NCBI RefSeq assembly: GCF_021412585.1
Contig: NZ_JAKCMI010000044.1
Coordinates: forward strand, 62,001-126,000
From: Halomonas alkalisoli
Lineage (GTDB): Bacteria > Pseudomonadota > Gammaproteobacteria > Pseudomonadales > Halomonadaceae
Reading direction: 5' to 3'
Length of the DNA: 64,000 nucleotides
Notes under the pieces: generated by a model
Database searches by the model: none
What the model was told of the DNA's origin: nothing
The model's input: only the letters and a program-made list of their open reading frames with translations
In this document: positions 16,278 to 27,988 of the stretch, one piece after another
Numbering within the stretch: position 1 is the stretch's first letter
Layout of the letters: the number at the start of each line of letters is the position of its first letter
Position numbers and translations under genes: made by a program

Positions 16278-19200
16278 CGGGTGGGCTCCAATGACTCGGT
16301 GGCGAGGTGGCGACCATGGATACGTTCGCGCAGGCGTTCCAGCATCAGGTAGAGGCAGGGTACCAGTACCATCAGGATCACGGTGGCGAAGAGCATGCCG
16401 AAGCCGAGCGAAATGGCCATGGGGATCATGAAGCGAGCCTGACGCGATGTCTCGAAGATCATCGGGGCAAGCCCGAGGAAGGTGGTCATGGTCGTCATCA
16501 TGATGGGTCTCAGGCGACGTGTCGCGGCGGCGACGATGGCTTCACGCGCACCCAGGCCTTCCCGGCGGCGCCGGTTGGCATAGTCGATCAGGACGAGGGC
16601 ATCGTTGATGACCACGCCGGAGAGCGCCAGCATGCCCATCAGGCTGATCACCGATAGTCCGTACCCCATGATCATGTGGCCGGCCACGGCCCCGATCACA
16701 CCGAAGGGGATCGCGGCCAACACTAGCAGCGGCTGCAGATAGCTACGGAAGGGTATTGCCAGCAGGGCGTAGAGGGCGATCAGCGTCAGCCAGGTGGCCT
16801 GGGAGAGCACCGAGACGTTGTCGGCGGTCTCCTGCTGGCGGCCACCAGGAGCGACCTCGAGTCCCGGCCAGCCGACCTGGAGGGCGGGAAAGACGTCGGT
16901 CTGCAGCGTGCCCAGCACCTGATTGACCTGGGTTTCGCTGGCCACCTCGGCGGTAACGTTGATGATACGCCGGCCGTCGATACGCTGAAGCGTTGTGGCA
17001 GCACGGCCCAGGTGGATATCGGCCACACGATGGAGTGGCGCCGTCACGCCATCCGGGGTGCGGATCGGTAGCTGGTAGAGGTCGCTAAGGCTGCTCCTGT
17101 CGTCGCGGGGAAGCCTGACGACCACGCTGATCTCGTGACGGCCGACGAATTGCTCGATGGCGGTGACGCCCTGCAGCGGGCCGCGTAGCTGCCCGGCAAG
17201 ATCTGCGCCGGTCAGCCCCATGGCCTGTCCTTCCGACGACAGGCGGATCTCCAGCTGGGGCTTGCCGTCGGCCAGGCCGCTGTCGATATCGGTGAGGCCA
17301 TCGAGCTCGGCGAGTTCATCGGCCAGTCGGGTTGCGGCGGCTTCCAGTGCCCCGCTATCGGGATGGGAGAGGCGCAGGGTCAGGTCGGCTCCCTGGCCGG
17401 GGCCACCGAAGTCGGACTCGAAGCGCACCGCCTGGACCCCGGTGAAATCGCCGGCCTCTTCCCGCCAGGCCCGTGCCACCCGGGAGGGGGGCCAGTCGTC
17501 GAGGCTGTCACGCGCCAGGGTGAGGCGTACGTTCAGGCGATCGCCATCGATCTGGGCGCGGGTGGCGGAAAAGCGCGGACCACCTTCCTGTTGGCTCAAT
17601 ACCAGGGCACTCTCCAGCAGCTGGTCGCGTACTCGGCGATCCTCGCTGATGGGGCTGCCGACGGGCAGGGTTACCGTGGCCTGAACCCGGTCTGACTCGG
17701 CCCTCGGCATCAGCGAAAAGCCTAGTCGGCCGCTCATGGCCCAGGCGATGGCGACGACCAGCAGGGCAATGGCGAGGCAGACGGTCAGCAGCCGCTGATC
17801 CAGGGCGCGCTGCAGGAAAGGGGTGAATTGGTGCTGGGTGAAATGGGACAGCCCGCCCTGCAAGGTCCGGCGCAGACGGTCCAGCGGCTTGAGCCAGGCC
17901 GAGCCTTCGCGGCCACCGGCGCGGTGGGCCAGGTGCCCGGGCAGAATGAACAGCGCTTCCAGCCAGGAGACCAGGAATACCGTGATCACCACCACCGGAA
18001 CCACGGCGAAGATCATGCCCAGAAAGCCCGGCAGGAACAGCAGCGGCAGGAAGGCGACGATATTGGAGAGGATGGCGAAACTGATCGGCACGGCCATCTC
18101 CCTGGCGCCGCGCACCGCGGCTTCGCGCAGGGAGTGACCCTGCTCGCGATAGCTGTGGATGTTCTCGCCGACCATGATGGCATCGTCGACCACGATACCC
18201 AGTGCAATGATGAAGGCGAACATCGACATCATGTTGATCGAGACGCCCAGCCAGGGCAGGAAGAGCATGGCCCCGAGGAAGGCCGTGGGGATGCCCAGGG
18301 TGACCCAGAACGCCAGGCGTGCCTCCAGGAACAGCGCCATCAGTACCAGCACCAGCGCCAGCCCCAGCCAGGCGTTCTTCAGCAGCAGAGAGAGGCGGTC
18401 GCGGTAGACCTCGGAAGTGTCCCGCGACACGCTCAGGCTGACCCCTTCGGGCAGCCCGGCGCGCAGCCGCTCGAGCTGTGCGGTGACGGCATCGGAGACG
18501 CCGATCGGCGTCTGGTTACCGATCTGGTACACCTCCAGGCTGATACCCGGGTCGCCGTTGAACAGTACCTCGCTGTCGGTTTCGGCGAAGCCGTCCACGA
18601 CCTGTGCGATATCGCCAAGCCGCAGCCGTGCACCGTCAGGCGAGCCGATGATCGGCAGGTCGGCAAAACCGGTGATATCGTCGCGACGCCCCTGGTAGCG
18701 GACCAGCCACTCCCCCTCGCCGGTGGCCAGCCGACCACCGGCAAGATCCATGGCTTCGTCGCCGATCCGGCTTGCCAGTTGACGGTGTTCGATGCCGTGT
18801 CGCCGCATGGCCTCTTCATCGAGGAGCACCTGGATTTCGCGGTCGCGATTACCCGAGAGCTCGACCCGTGAAATGCCGGGAGCCGCCTGCAGTTCGGCAC
18901 GGATCTCCTCGGCAACCTCATGCAGCAGCCGTTCATCCACCCAGCCATGCAGCTGCAGGCTCATGACGCTGCGTGAGCGACCTGCCAGGCTGAAGCGTGC
19001 CGGGTCGGCCGCGGCAGGCAGCGTGGTGATCGCATTGATGGCCTGTTGTATTTCCTGGTAGACCCGCATCACCTCGACGCCTTCGACCAGGGTGGCCGAA
19101 ACCCGTCCGGCCCCCTCATTAGCGGTGGCGGTCAGCTCGTCGATACCATCCACGTCGGCCAGTGCCGCCTCCATGGGCAGCAGCAGGCTGCGCTCCACCT

Positions 19201-19381
19201 CTCCGGGGGTGGCACCGGGATAGCCGATGGCGACATGAATGATCTCCAGCTCGAAATCGGGGAAGACCTCCTTCTTGATCGTGGTCGATGCGGCCAGGCC
19301 CCCGACGATCAGCAGCAGCATCAGCAGGTTGGGGGCGACGCCGTGATGCACCATCCAGGCGATGGGGCCGCGGCGCATCAT
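16274..19381 (-). CDS. RND efflux pump, HAE-1-like inner-membrane subunit
   Basis: A 1035-residue AcrB/MdtB-like protein with twelve helices and two large periplasmic loops. Early 'IKKEVFPDFELEIIHVAIGYPGATPGEVERSLLLPME' and the helix-4 'GIVVDDAIMVGENI', which includes the two aspartates of proton relay, are intact. The C-terminal half has 'SYLQPLLVLAAIPFGVIGAVAGH' and 'INDALVLIDYANRRR'. It would pump lipophilic compounds, bile-like acids or dyes out with the adaptor encoded just upstream. No outer-membrane TolC partner is in the operon. Four-base overlaps join it to the adaptor and to baeS. Confidence 0.92.
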   Translation of the reverse strand: MMRRGPIAWMVHHGVAPNLLMLLLIVGGLAASTTIKKEVFPDFELEIIHVAIGYPGATPGEVERSLLLPMEAALADVDGIDELTATANEGAGRVSATLVEGVEVMRVYQEIQQAINAITTLPAAADPARFSLAGRSRSVMSLQLHGWVDERLLHEVAEEIRAELQAAPGISRVELSGNRDREIQVLLDEEAMRRHGIEHRQLASRIGDEAMDLAGGRLATGEGEWLVRYQGRRDDITGFADLPIIGSPDGARLRLGDIAQVVDGFAETDSEVLFNGDPGISLEVYQIGNQTPIGVSDAVTAQLERLRAGLPEGVSLSVSRDTSEVYRDRLSLLLKNAWLGLALVLVLMALFLEARLAFWVTLGIPTAFLGAMLFLPWLGVSINMMSMFAFIIALGIVVDDAIMVGENIHSYREQGHSLREAAVRGAREMAVPISFAILSNIVAFLPLLFLPGFLGMIFAVVPVVVITVFLVSWLEALFILPGHLAHRAGGREGSAWLKPLDRLRRTLQGGLSHFTQHQFTPFLQRALDQRLLTVCLAIALLVVAIAWAMSGRLGFSLMPRAESDRVQATVTLPVGSPISEDRRVRDQLLESALVLSQQEGGPRFSATRAQIDGDRLNVRLTLARDSLDDWPPSRVARAWREEAGDFTGVQAVRFESDFGGPGQGADLTLRLSHPDSGALEAAATRLADELAELDGLTDIDSGLADGKPQLEIRLSSEGQAMGLTGADLAGQLRGPLQGVTAIEQFVGRHEISVVVRLPRDDRSSLSDLYQLPIRTPDGVTAPLHRVADIHLGRAATTLQRIDGRRIINVTAEVASETQVNQVLGTLQTDVFPALQVGWPGLEVAPGGRQQETADNVSVLSQATWLTLIALYALLAIPFRSYLQPLLVLAAIPFGVIGAVAGHMIMGYGLSVISLMGMLALSGVVINDALVLIDYANRRRREGLGAREAIVAAATRRLRPIMMTTMTTFLGLAPMIFETSRQARFMIPMAISLGFGMLFATVILMVLVPCLYLMLERLRERIHGRHLATESLEPTR

Positions 19382-20646
19382 GAGGTGGGCTCCCTGACGG
19401 CGCCTGCGGGGCGTTCGCTGTCGGCGATCCGAGCGCGAAGGCGCATGCCCTCCCGGGGCTGGCCGAGCTGGGAGATGACGATGCGCTGGTCCTCCTCCAG
19501 ACCCTGTTCGATCAGTACTCGCTCGTCGCCCCGGTGCAAGACCGCGACCTGGCGGCGGCGAAGGCGGTCCTCATCGTCCAGTACCCAGATCTCGTCGCCG
19601 GGGCGCAGTGCCGCTACCGGCAGCACGAAGAGCCCCTCACGGGGGCGGGTGGCGAAGTCGAGCCGCGCCATGTCGCCGAGGCGCAGGGCGGGGGAGCCCT
19701 GCTCGAGGCCGAGAGGATCGTCCACCGCCACCAGCAGCTGGGCCTGAAGGCCGTTCTCCTCCAGCGTCGGCAGCACGGCGATCAGTTCGCCCAGCCGTTC
19801 GTGGCCGGCGGGCCAGCTGCGGCTGCTGATGGTGACCTGGCTGCCGGGGGTGTCGTCCGTTGCGGCGTCCAGCCAGCCCAGTGCCTCGCCGGGTAGTGAG
19901 ACCCGGACCCAGAAGCGCGTGACATCGACCAGATGCAGCAGCTCGGTGCCGTTGGATACCTCGCTGCCGGCGCCCAGCAGCCGAGACTGCACCATGCCGC
20001 GCCAGGGCGCGGTGAGAGTGGTGCGCTGCAGGTCGAGGCGGGCCCGGTCCCGGGCCGTCGTGGCGCGTTCGACTTCCGCTTCGGCCACGCGCAGCTGAGG
20101 CTCACGCAGCACCAGGGCTCGCCTGTCGGCGGGCAGGTTGCGACCGAAACTTTGATACTCCGACTGGGCGCGCTGCTGTTCGCCCCGCTCCATGGCCAGT
20201 TGGGCCTGAGCCTGGGCCAATCCCGCTTCGGCGTCGCGCAGCGCCAGACGCAAGTCGGTGTCGTCCATGCGGGCCAGGGGGGCGCCGGCCTCCACCACCA
20301 TGCCGGGCAGGGTGTTCGGGGCGAACTCGAGCAACTGGCCGGCGATCCGGCTGGAGAGATGCGCCTCGCGCTCGGCCTGCACGCGACCGAAGCCATGCAG
20401 TGAGGGTGCCGCGGCGCGCTGGTGAGCGGTGACGACGTCCACCAGCGGGGGCGGTGCCTCGGCGGGGGCACGGCGCTCCACCCGCGGCGGCTGGCTGATC
20501 AGCCACCAGGCCAGGAACAGGCCGCCCGCCAGTACCAGCAGGGCCAGCAGGGGACCAAGAGTGAGGCGCCCCCGTTGTCGAGCATGGAAACCGGGGCGAT
20601 GCGGCGCGCAGGGAGCGGCGGCGTGACGAGGCATAGGGTGGCTCAC
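19378..20646 (-). CDS. RND efflux periplasmic adaptor (membrane fusion protein)
   Basis: A 422-residue HlyD/AcrA-type protein. An N-terminal anchor is at about 30-51 ('LGPLLALLVLAGGLFLAWWLI'), the barrel-sandwich halves around 'GFGRVQAEREAHLSSRIAGQLLEFAPNTLPGMVVEAGAPLARMDD' and 'LTAPWRGMVQSRLLGAGSEVSNGTELLHLVD', with a helical hairpin between them. It is the first gene of the pump-BaeSR operon. The frame opens with GTG 20646; ATG 20634 is an equally good start, and neither has a clear ribosome site. Confidence 0.88.
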   Translation of the reverse strand: MSHPMPRHAAAPCAPHRPGFHARQRGRLTLGPLLALLVLAGGLFLAWWLISQPPRVERRAPAEAPPPLVDVVTAHQRAAAPSLHGFGRVQAEREAHLSSRIAGQLLEFAPNTLPGMVVEAGAPLARMDDTDLRLALRDAEAGLAQAQAQLAMERGEQQRAQSEYQSFGRNLPADRRALVLREPQLRVAEAEVERATTARDRARLDLQRTTLTAPWRGMVQSRLLGAGSEVSNGTELLHLVDVTRFWVRVSLPGEALGWLDAATDDTPGSQVTISSRSWPAGHERLGELIAVLPTLEENGLQAQLLVAVDDPLGLEQGSPALRLGDMARLDFATRPREGLFVLPVAALRPGDEIWVLDDEDRLRRRQVAVLHRGDERVLIEQGLEEDQRIVISQLGQPREGMRLRARIADSERPAGAVREPTS

Positions 20647-20705
20647 GACGGGGGGACGGCCCCGTCATCATCCACCCGTGCGATGCAGCCAATAGTCAGG
20701 AATCG

Positions 20706-20724
20706 TGCAAGCAATATGCAAGCA
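20706..20724 (-). promoter_or_regulatory. TGCAAGCA direct repeat: candidate BaeR site for the efflux operon
   Basis: TGCAAGCA is repeated at 20706-20713 and 20717-20724, an 11-bp period. On the minus strand the repeats overlap a TTGCAT -35-like element; a GACTAT -10-like element follows 18 bp later. Start codons lie about 60 bp downstream. It matches the triple repeat before the spy-like gene. Confidence 0.6.
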
Positions 20725-20741
20725 GAGGGCAGGTGCCGTGA

Positions 20742-21797
20742 TCAGGGGCAGGTGTCACCGACCAGCAGTTCGGTATGCAGCATCTTGGCATGGGGTTCAT
20801 CGAGTCCCAGGATCATGCGGGCCGCCAGGCGTCCCTTGGTATGGCTCTCCTGGCACACGGTGGTGAGCCTTGGCGCCCGGTACTGCCCCTCGGCGATACC
20901 GTCGAAGCCAGTCAGCCGTAGATCCTCGGGAACGCGAATGCCACGCTGCTCGGCCAGGGTCAGGGCGGTCAGGGCGAGACGGTCCGACATGCAGAGCAGC
21001 AGGTCCGGCCGCTCCTCGTCCGGCAGGTCGAGAATCGACTCGATCACCGGGGCGCAGACGTCGAAGGTATTCTCTTCCACGTTCCATTTCGGCACCCGTT
21101 CGGTCTCGAAGCCATGCTCGGCCAGGGCGCGGTCAAAGCCCATCAGTCGTGCACGGGTAATGGTGCGATCGGCCGGCAGCAGGGCATGGTCGGGCGTGAT
21201 GTAGCCGTTGCAGGGCTCGGCGGTCAGGCGCAGGTTGACGATCGCGGGTCGCCTGGGCCTCCTTGCCTTCAGGGCATACTGGGCGATGGCGTAGCAGGCC
21301 GGTTCGTTGTCGATATGTACCGATGGATAGCCCGTCACATTGAAATCCACTGCCACCAGCGAAGCCTGAACGGGAAGCGAGTCGAGCAGCTCCGAGGTGG
21401 GTATCAGGCCATAGACGATAAAGCCGTCCGCCATGCTTGCCGAGCCCGGAATCGGGCTCTGGGCCTGGCGCGCGGAGAGCAGCAGCAGGGTATGGCCCTG
21501 GGCGTCGAGGACTTCGGCAACCCCCGAGAGGAACTCGCTGGATACGGCGTCGTTGAGACTGTAGGTGAGGCTCTCGGCGAGCAGCACTGCAATGATGCGC
21601 GAGCGGCCGGTGCGCAGGCTGCGGGCCTTGGCGTCGGGCCCGCGATAGCCGAGCCGCTTGGCTTCGTCGAGGATGCGCTCCCGCAGCGCCGGCGAGAGCT
21701 GGTCCGGCCGATTGAAGGCATTGGAGATGGTGGCGGTGGAAACGCCCATCTCCCGTGCCAGGTCCTTCAGGGTCATGCGGCGCGACGGTTTTGACAC
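20742..21797 (-). CDS. LacI family repressor of the alpha-glucoside operon
   Basis: A 351-residue regulator. The helix-turn-helix 'MTLKDLAREMGVSTATISNAFNRP' starts at residue 8, the hinge and a periplasmic-binding-like sugar domain follow ('DGFIVYGLIPT', 'LRLTGFDGIAEGQYRAPRLTTVCQ'). I chose GTG 21797 because AGGAAAAG precedes it; ATG 21824 and 21833 would add a short tail. It is the last gene after thuK. A symmetric LacI-type operator lies at 27863-27878, so it probably represses the operon until a disaccharide binds. Confidence 0.87.
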   Translation of the reverse strand: MSKPSRRMTLKDLAREMGVSTATISNAFNRPDQLSPALRERILDEAKRLGYRGPDAKARSLRTGRSRIIAVLLAESLTYSLNDAVSSEFLSGVAEVLDAQGHTLLLLSARQAQSPIPGSASMADGFIVYGLIPTSELLDSLPVQASLVAVDFNVTGYPSVHIDNEPACYAIAQYALKARRPRRPAIVNLRLTAEPCNGYITPDHALLPADRTITRARLMGFDRALAEHGFETERVPKWNVEENTFDVCAPVIESILDLPDEERPDLLLCMSDRLALTALTLAEQRGIRVPEDLRLTGFDGIAEGQYRAPRLTTVCQESHTKGRLAARMILGLDEPHAKMLHTELLVGDTCP

Positions 21798-21864
21798 TTT
21801 TTCTTTTCCTGCTAATGAGTGCATGCCAAGCATACCGTCCCGGTCGTGGCCGCGACAGTCCCGC

Positions 21865-22971
21865 TCATGCCACGGCGCTTACGGCCTTGACCGGGAGTGC
21901 TCGGCCTTCGCCGTCGAACAGGTGGACATGCGCCGGGTCCGGGGCCAGCGCGACCCGCTGCCCGACCGACCAGTGGGTGGGCGCCTCGCTGCGCTGGATC
22001 AGCAGGGTGTCGCCCTCCTTGGGGTCGAGGTAGACATAGACCTCGTTGCCCAGGTACTCGACGTTGACGATCTCGAAGCTGTTGGCGCCCTGGGCCTCGG
22101 TCAGGCGCAGGTGCTCGGGGCGTACGCCGATCGTCAGGCCGGCGCCCTTGGCCTGGCCGACAGCATCCTGGGGCAGGTCGAGTTGGGCCATGCCGCTGGC
22201 GCTGACACGACAGCCCGATTCGTCGGCATCGAGCAGCTTTGCCGGCATGAAATTCATGGTCGGCGAGCCGATGAAACCGGCCACGAATCGGGTCGCCGGG
22301 CGCTGGTAGAGCTCATGGGGGCTGCCTACCTGTTCGATGCGGCCACCATTGAGTACCACGATCTTGTCGGCCAGGGTCATGGCTTCCACCTGATCATGGG
22401 TGACGTAGATCATGGTGGACTCGAGACGCTGGTGCAGGCGGGCGATCTCATTGCGCATCTGGACCCGCAGCGAAGCGTCCAGGTTCGAGAGTGGCTCGTC
22501 GAACAGCAGGATTCGGGGTTCGCGCGCCATGGCCCGCCCCATCGCGACGCGCTGGCGCTGGCCGCCGGAGAGCGCCTTGGGCTTGCGCTCCAGCAGCTCC
22601 TCCAGCTGCAGGATGCGGGCGGTGGCCATGACCCGTTCATGAACGGTTTCCTGGGATGCCTTGGCCAGCTTGAGCCCGAAGGCCATGTTCTCGTAGACCG
22701 TCATATGCGGATAGAGGGCATAGGACTGGAACACCATGCCGACACCGCGCTCCCGGGGCGGCAGATCGTTGACCACGGTGTTGCCGATGGAGAGCTCGCC
22801 GTCGCTGATCGATTCCAGCCCGGCGATCAGCCGCAGCAGGGTGGACTTGCCGCAGCCGGAGGGGCCGACGAAGACCACGAATTCGCCGTCACCGATGGCC
22901 AGGTCCACATCCTTGATGATATGGGTGCTGCCGAAGACCTTGTTGACCTTGTCGAGTTTGACGCTTGCCAT
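21865..22971 (-). CDS. thuK: Sugar ABC transporter ATPase (MalK/UgpC/ThuK type)
   Basis: A 368-residue ATPase. Walker A 'GPSGCGKST', Q-loop 'MVFQSYALYPHMTVYENMAFGL', signature 'LSGGQRQRVAMGRA', Walker B 'ILLFDEPLSNLDA' and H-loop 'YVTHDQ' are all intact. A C-terminal TOBE regulatory domain follows from about 235 ('IGVRPEHLRL'). It would energise the ThuEFG sugar importer. AAGGAGA precedes ATG 22971. A 94-bp gap with a hairpin and tandem repeats separates it from the glucosidase gene. Confidence 0.92.
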   Translation of the reverse strand: MASVKLDKVNKVFGSTHIIKDVDLAIGDGEFVVFVGPSGCGKSTLLRLIAGLESISDGELSIGNTVVNDLPPRERGVGMVFQSYALYPHMTVYENMAFGLKLAKASQETVHERVMATARILQLEELLERKPKALSGGQRQRVAMGRAMAREPRILLFDEPLSNLDASLRVQMRNEIARLHQRLESTMIYVTHDQVEAMTLADKIVVLNGGRIEQVGSPHELYQRPATRFVAGFIGSPTMNFMPAKLLDADESGCRVSASGMAQLDLPQDAVGQAKGAGLTIGVRPEHLRLTEAQGANSFEIVNVEYLGNEVYVYLDPKEGDTLLIQRSEAPTHWSVGQRVALAPDPAHVHLFDGEGRALPVKAVSAVA

Positions 22972-22984
22972 GGAATATCTCCTT

Positions 22985-23021
22985 GCCGGCCCGCTGATGG
23001 GTTGCCTCGTCGCGGGCCGGC
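22985..23021. repeat. 10-bp inverted repeat between the glucosidase and thuK genes
   Basis: GCCGGCCCGC (22985-22994) pairs perfectly with GCGGGCCGGC (23012-23021), with a 17-base loop. Lacking a T-run, it is more likely an intercistronic mRNA stability or processing element than a full terminator. Confidence 0.6.
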
Positions 23022-23026
23022 AGTGT

Positions 23027-23060
23027 TGTTATGAGCACTGTTATGAGCGTTGTTATGAGC
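23027..23060. repeat. Three tandem 12-bp units (TGTTATGAGC core)
   Basis: TGTTATGAGC occurs at 23027-23036, 23039-23048 and 23051-23060, separated by two bases each time. The array lies directly after the glucosidase stop. It is too short and too regular in period to be a CRISPR array. Confidence 0.85.
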
Positions 23061-23065
23061 GTGTC

Positions 23066-24685
<1,620 letters not shown>

Positions 24686-24713
24686 CTTGGATTCCTTGAA
24701 TAACATCAGGTGA

Positions 24714-25556
24714 TTACCCTTTGACCGCGCCAGCGGTGAGGCCCGACACGATGCGCCGCTGGAAGATGATCACCAGCACCACCAGCGGCACGGTGACCAC
24801 CACCGAGGCCGCCATGATCGGCCCCCAGGGCAGCTCGTAGGCGCTGCCGCCGGAGAGCAGGGCGATGGCGACCGGCACGGTGCGCTGGCTGTCGGTGAGG
24901 GTGAAGGTCAGGGCGAAGAGGAACTCGTTCCACGCAGCGATGAAGGCGAGCAGGCCTGTCGTCGCCATGGCCGGCCACATCAGCGGCAGGAACACCTTGG
25001 TGATGATGACCCAGGGGGTGGCGCCATCCATGATGGCGGCCTCCTCGAGTTCCATGGGCAGCTGGCGCATGAAGGTGGTCAGCACCCAGACGGTGAAGGG
25101 CAGGGTGAAGATGGTATAGCTGAGTATCAGCCCGCCGGGATTGTTGTAGAGATTGAGCGCACGGATGACCTCGAACAGGCCGGAGAGCACCGCGACCTGC
25201 GGAAACATCGAGACGCCCAGGATCACCAGCAGCACGGTACTGCGTCCGCGAAAGCGCACCCGGCCCAGCGCGTAGGAGGCCGTGATGCCGAGCAGCAGGG
25301 CGATGAACACCACGCTGGTGGCAACCAGGATCGAGTTGAAGATGGCCTGCAGGAAGCTGCGCTGGCTGAAGACCTGTATGTAGTTGGTGAAATCCAGGCG
25401 AGAGGGCCATAGCTCGACCCGGAAAAGCTCGCTGGAGGGGGTGAAGGAGGTCTTCACCGCATAGTAGAACGGGAAGACCGCGATCACGACGATCAGGGCT
25501 ACCAGGACCCAGAAACCGATGCGGGTGGCGTGTTTGGAGAGCTGGCGCGAGGTCAT
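24714..25556 (-). CDS. thuG: Sugar ABC transporter permease (MalG/ThuG type)
   Basis: A 280-residue inner-membrane protein with six helices and the ATPase-contact EAA loop 'EAAIMDGATPWVIITKVFLPLMWP' (about 190-213). Sizes and order of the whole set (binding protein 421, ThuF 325, ThuG 280, ATPase 368) match trehalose/maltose ThuEFGK systems better than AglEFG, whose G subunit is longer. It abuts thuF with no gap. Confidence 0.9.
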   Translation of the reverse strand: MTSRQLSKHATRIGFWVLVALIVVIAVFPFYYAVKTSFTPSSELFRVELWPSRLDFTNYIQVFSQRSFLQAIFNSILVATSVVFIALLLGITASYALGRVRFRGRSTVLLVILGVSMFPQVAVLSGLFEVIRALNLYNNPGGLILSYTIFTLPFTVWVLTTFMRQLPMELEEAAIMDGATPWVIITKVFLPLMWPAMATTGLLAFIAAWNEFLFALTFTLTDSQRTVPVAIALLSGGSAYELPWGPIMAASVVVTVPLVVLVIIFQRRIVSGLTAGAVKG

Positions 25557-26533
25557 CAGTCGCCTCCCAGTTTCAGTTGATTGCGACCGAGGTAGAGGTA
25601 GGCGATGGTCGCAAGGGCGATGATCAGGAACAGCAGGGTGGAGGCGGCGCTGCCGTAGCCCACGTCCTGGAACTCGACCAGCTGCTGGCGTGCGTAGATC
25701 GACATGGACATGGTGCTGGTGGAGTTGGAGGTCAGCACGTAGATGACGTCGAACACGCGCAGGGCGTCGAGCAGGCGGAAGATCACCGCCACCATCAGCG
25801 CCGGGGTGATCAGCGGCAGGGTGACCCTGAAGAAGACCCTTACCGGATGGATGCCGTCGACCTCGGCGGCCTCATAGCAGTCCTTGGGCAGCATCTGCAG
25901 GGCGGCCAGCACCAGCAGGGCGACGAAAGGGGTGGTCTTCCACACGTCGACCATGATCACCGCCCACATGGAGTAGCTGGCGTCGGCCGTCCAGGCGATC
26001 GGCTCGCCGATGATCCCGATCACCATCAGCAGGTGGTTGATGATCCCGAACTGGTCGTTGAGCATCCAGGCCCACATCTGCGCCGAGACGATGGTGGGGA
26101 TCGCCCAGGGGATCAGCACCGCGGCACGCACCAGCGTGCGCCCCTTGAACTCGGCGTTGAGCACCAGCGCCACGATGATGCCGAACACCACCTCCAGCGA
26201 GACCGAGACTACCGAGAAGTAGACGGTGTTCCAGACGGCGCGCCACCAGATGGGGTCGGCCAGCACGCCGTACCAGCGACCATCTTCATAGATCAGATAG
26301 TTCTCCAGTCCAATGAACAGGGTATCGCTCAGGTCGGACAGGGAGGCATCGGTAAAACTGAAGTAGAAGGTGCGCAGCAGCGGCCAGCCCGCAACCAGGA
26401 CAAGGACGACCAGCATCGGGGCCAGAAAGATCCAGGCGGCACGCACCCTCTGGCGACGCACCTTGGTGCTGCGCTTGTGCCTTGGCAGGGGGCGCGCCGC
26501 GATCGGCGCGCTTTCGGTTACGGGAGTCGACAT
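25556..26533 (-). CDS. thuF: Sugar ABC transporter permease (MalF/ThuF type)
   Basis: A 325-residue permease with an N-terminal basic stretch, six helices and the EAA loop 'YEAAEVDGIHPVRVFFRVTLPLITPAL'. The longer open frame reaching 26929 is an artefact that overlaps the binding-protein gene. GGAG seven bases before ATG 26533 marks the true start. It forms the membrane channel with ThuG. Confidence 0.9.
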   Translation of the reverse strand: MSTPVTESAPIAARPLPRHKRSTKVRRQRVRAAWIFLAPMLVVLVLVAGWPLLRTFYFSFTDASLSDLSDTLFIGLENYLIYEDGRWYGVLADPIWWRAVWNTVYFSVVSVSLEVVFGIIVALVLNAEFKGRTLVRAAVLIPWAIPTIVSAQMWAWMLNDQFGIINHLLMVIGIIGEPIAWTADASYSMWAVIMVDVWKTTPFVALLVLAALQMLPKDCYEAAEVDGIHPVRVFFRVTLPLITPALMVAVIFRLLDALRVFDVIYVLTSNSTSTMSMSIYARQQLVEFQDVGYGSAASTLLFLIIALATIAYLYLGRNQLKLGGD

Positions 26534-26549
26534 TTCGGGCTCCAGGAGG

Positions 26550-27815
<1,266 letters not shown>

Positions 27816-27862
27816 GGCAGTTTTCCTTGTCGGCTTGTTCTTATGGGGCTGGCTGTCTGATG

Positions 27863-27878
27863 ACTTAAACGATTAAGT
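27863..27878. promoter_or_regulatory. LacI-family operator upstream of thuE
   Basis: ACTTAAAC|GATTAAGT is a 16-bp site symmetric at seven of eight positions around a central CG, the standard layout for LacI-family dimers. It lies 48-63 bp upstream of thuE and is the probable target of the regulator at 20742-21797. Confidence 0.65.
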
Positions 27879-27988
27879 TCGTCGGCGCTCAGTTAGCCGC
27901 TTATTGGCACGGAGATCAACCTAGACTTTTGGCTAAGTGTAGCGGAGGCGCGCATTCTGCCGCTGTGACAGCGTCGTCGCCTCGCGGC

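Noticed and set aside
23027-23060. CRISPR-like array
   Set aside because: Units are 10 bp with 2-bp gaps, only three copies, and no spacers or cas genes.
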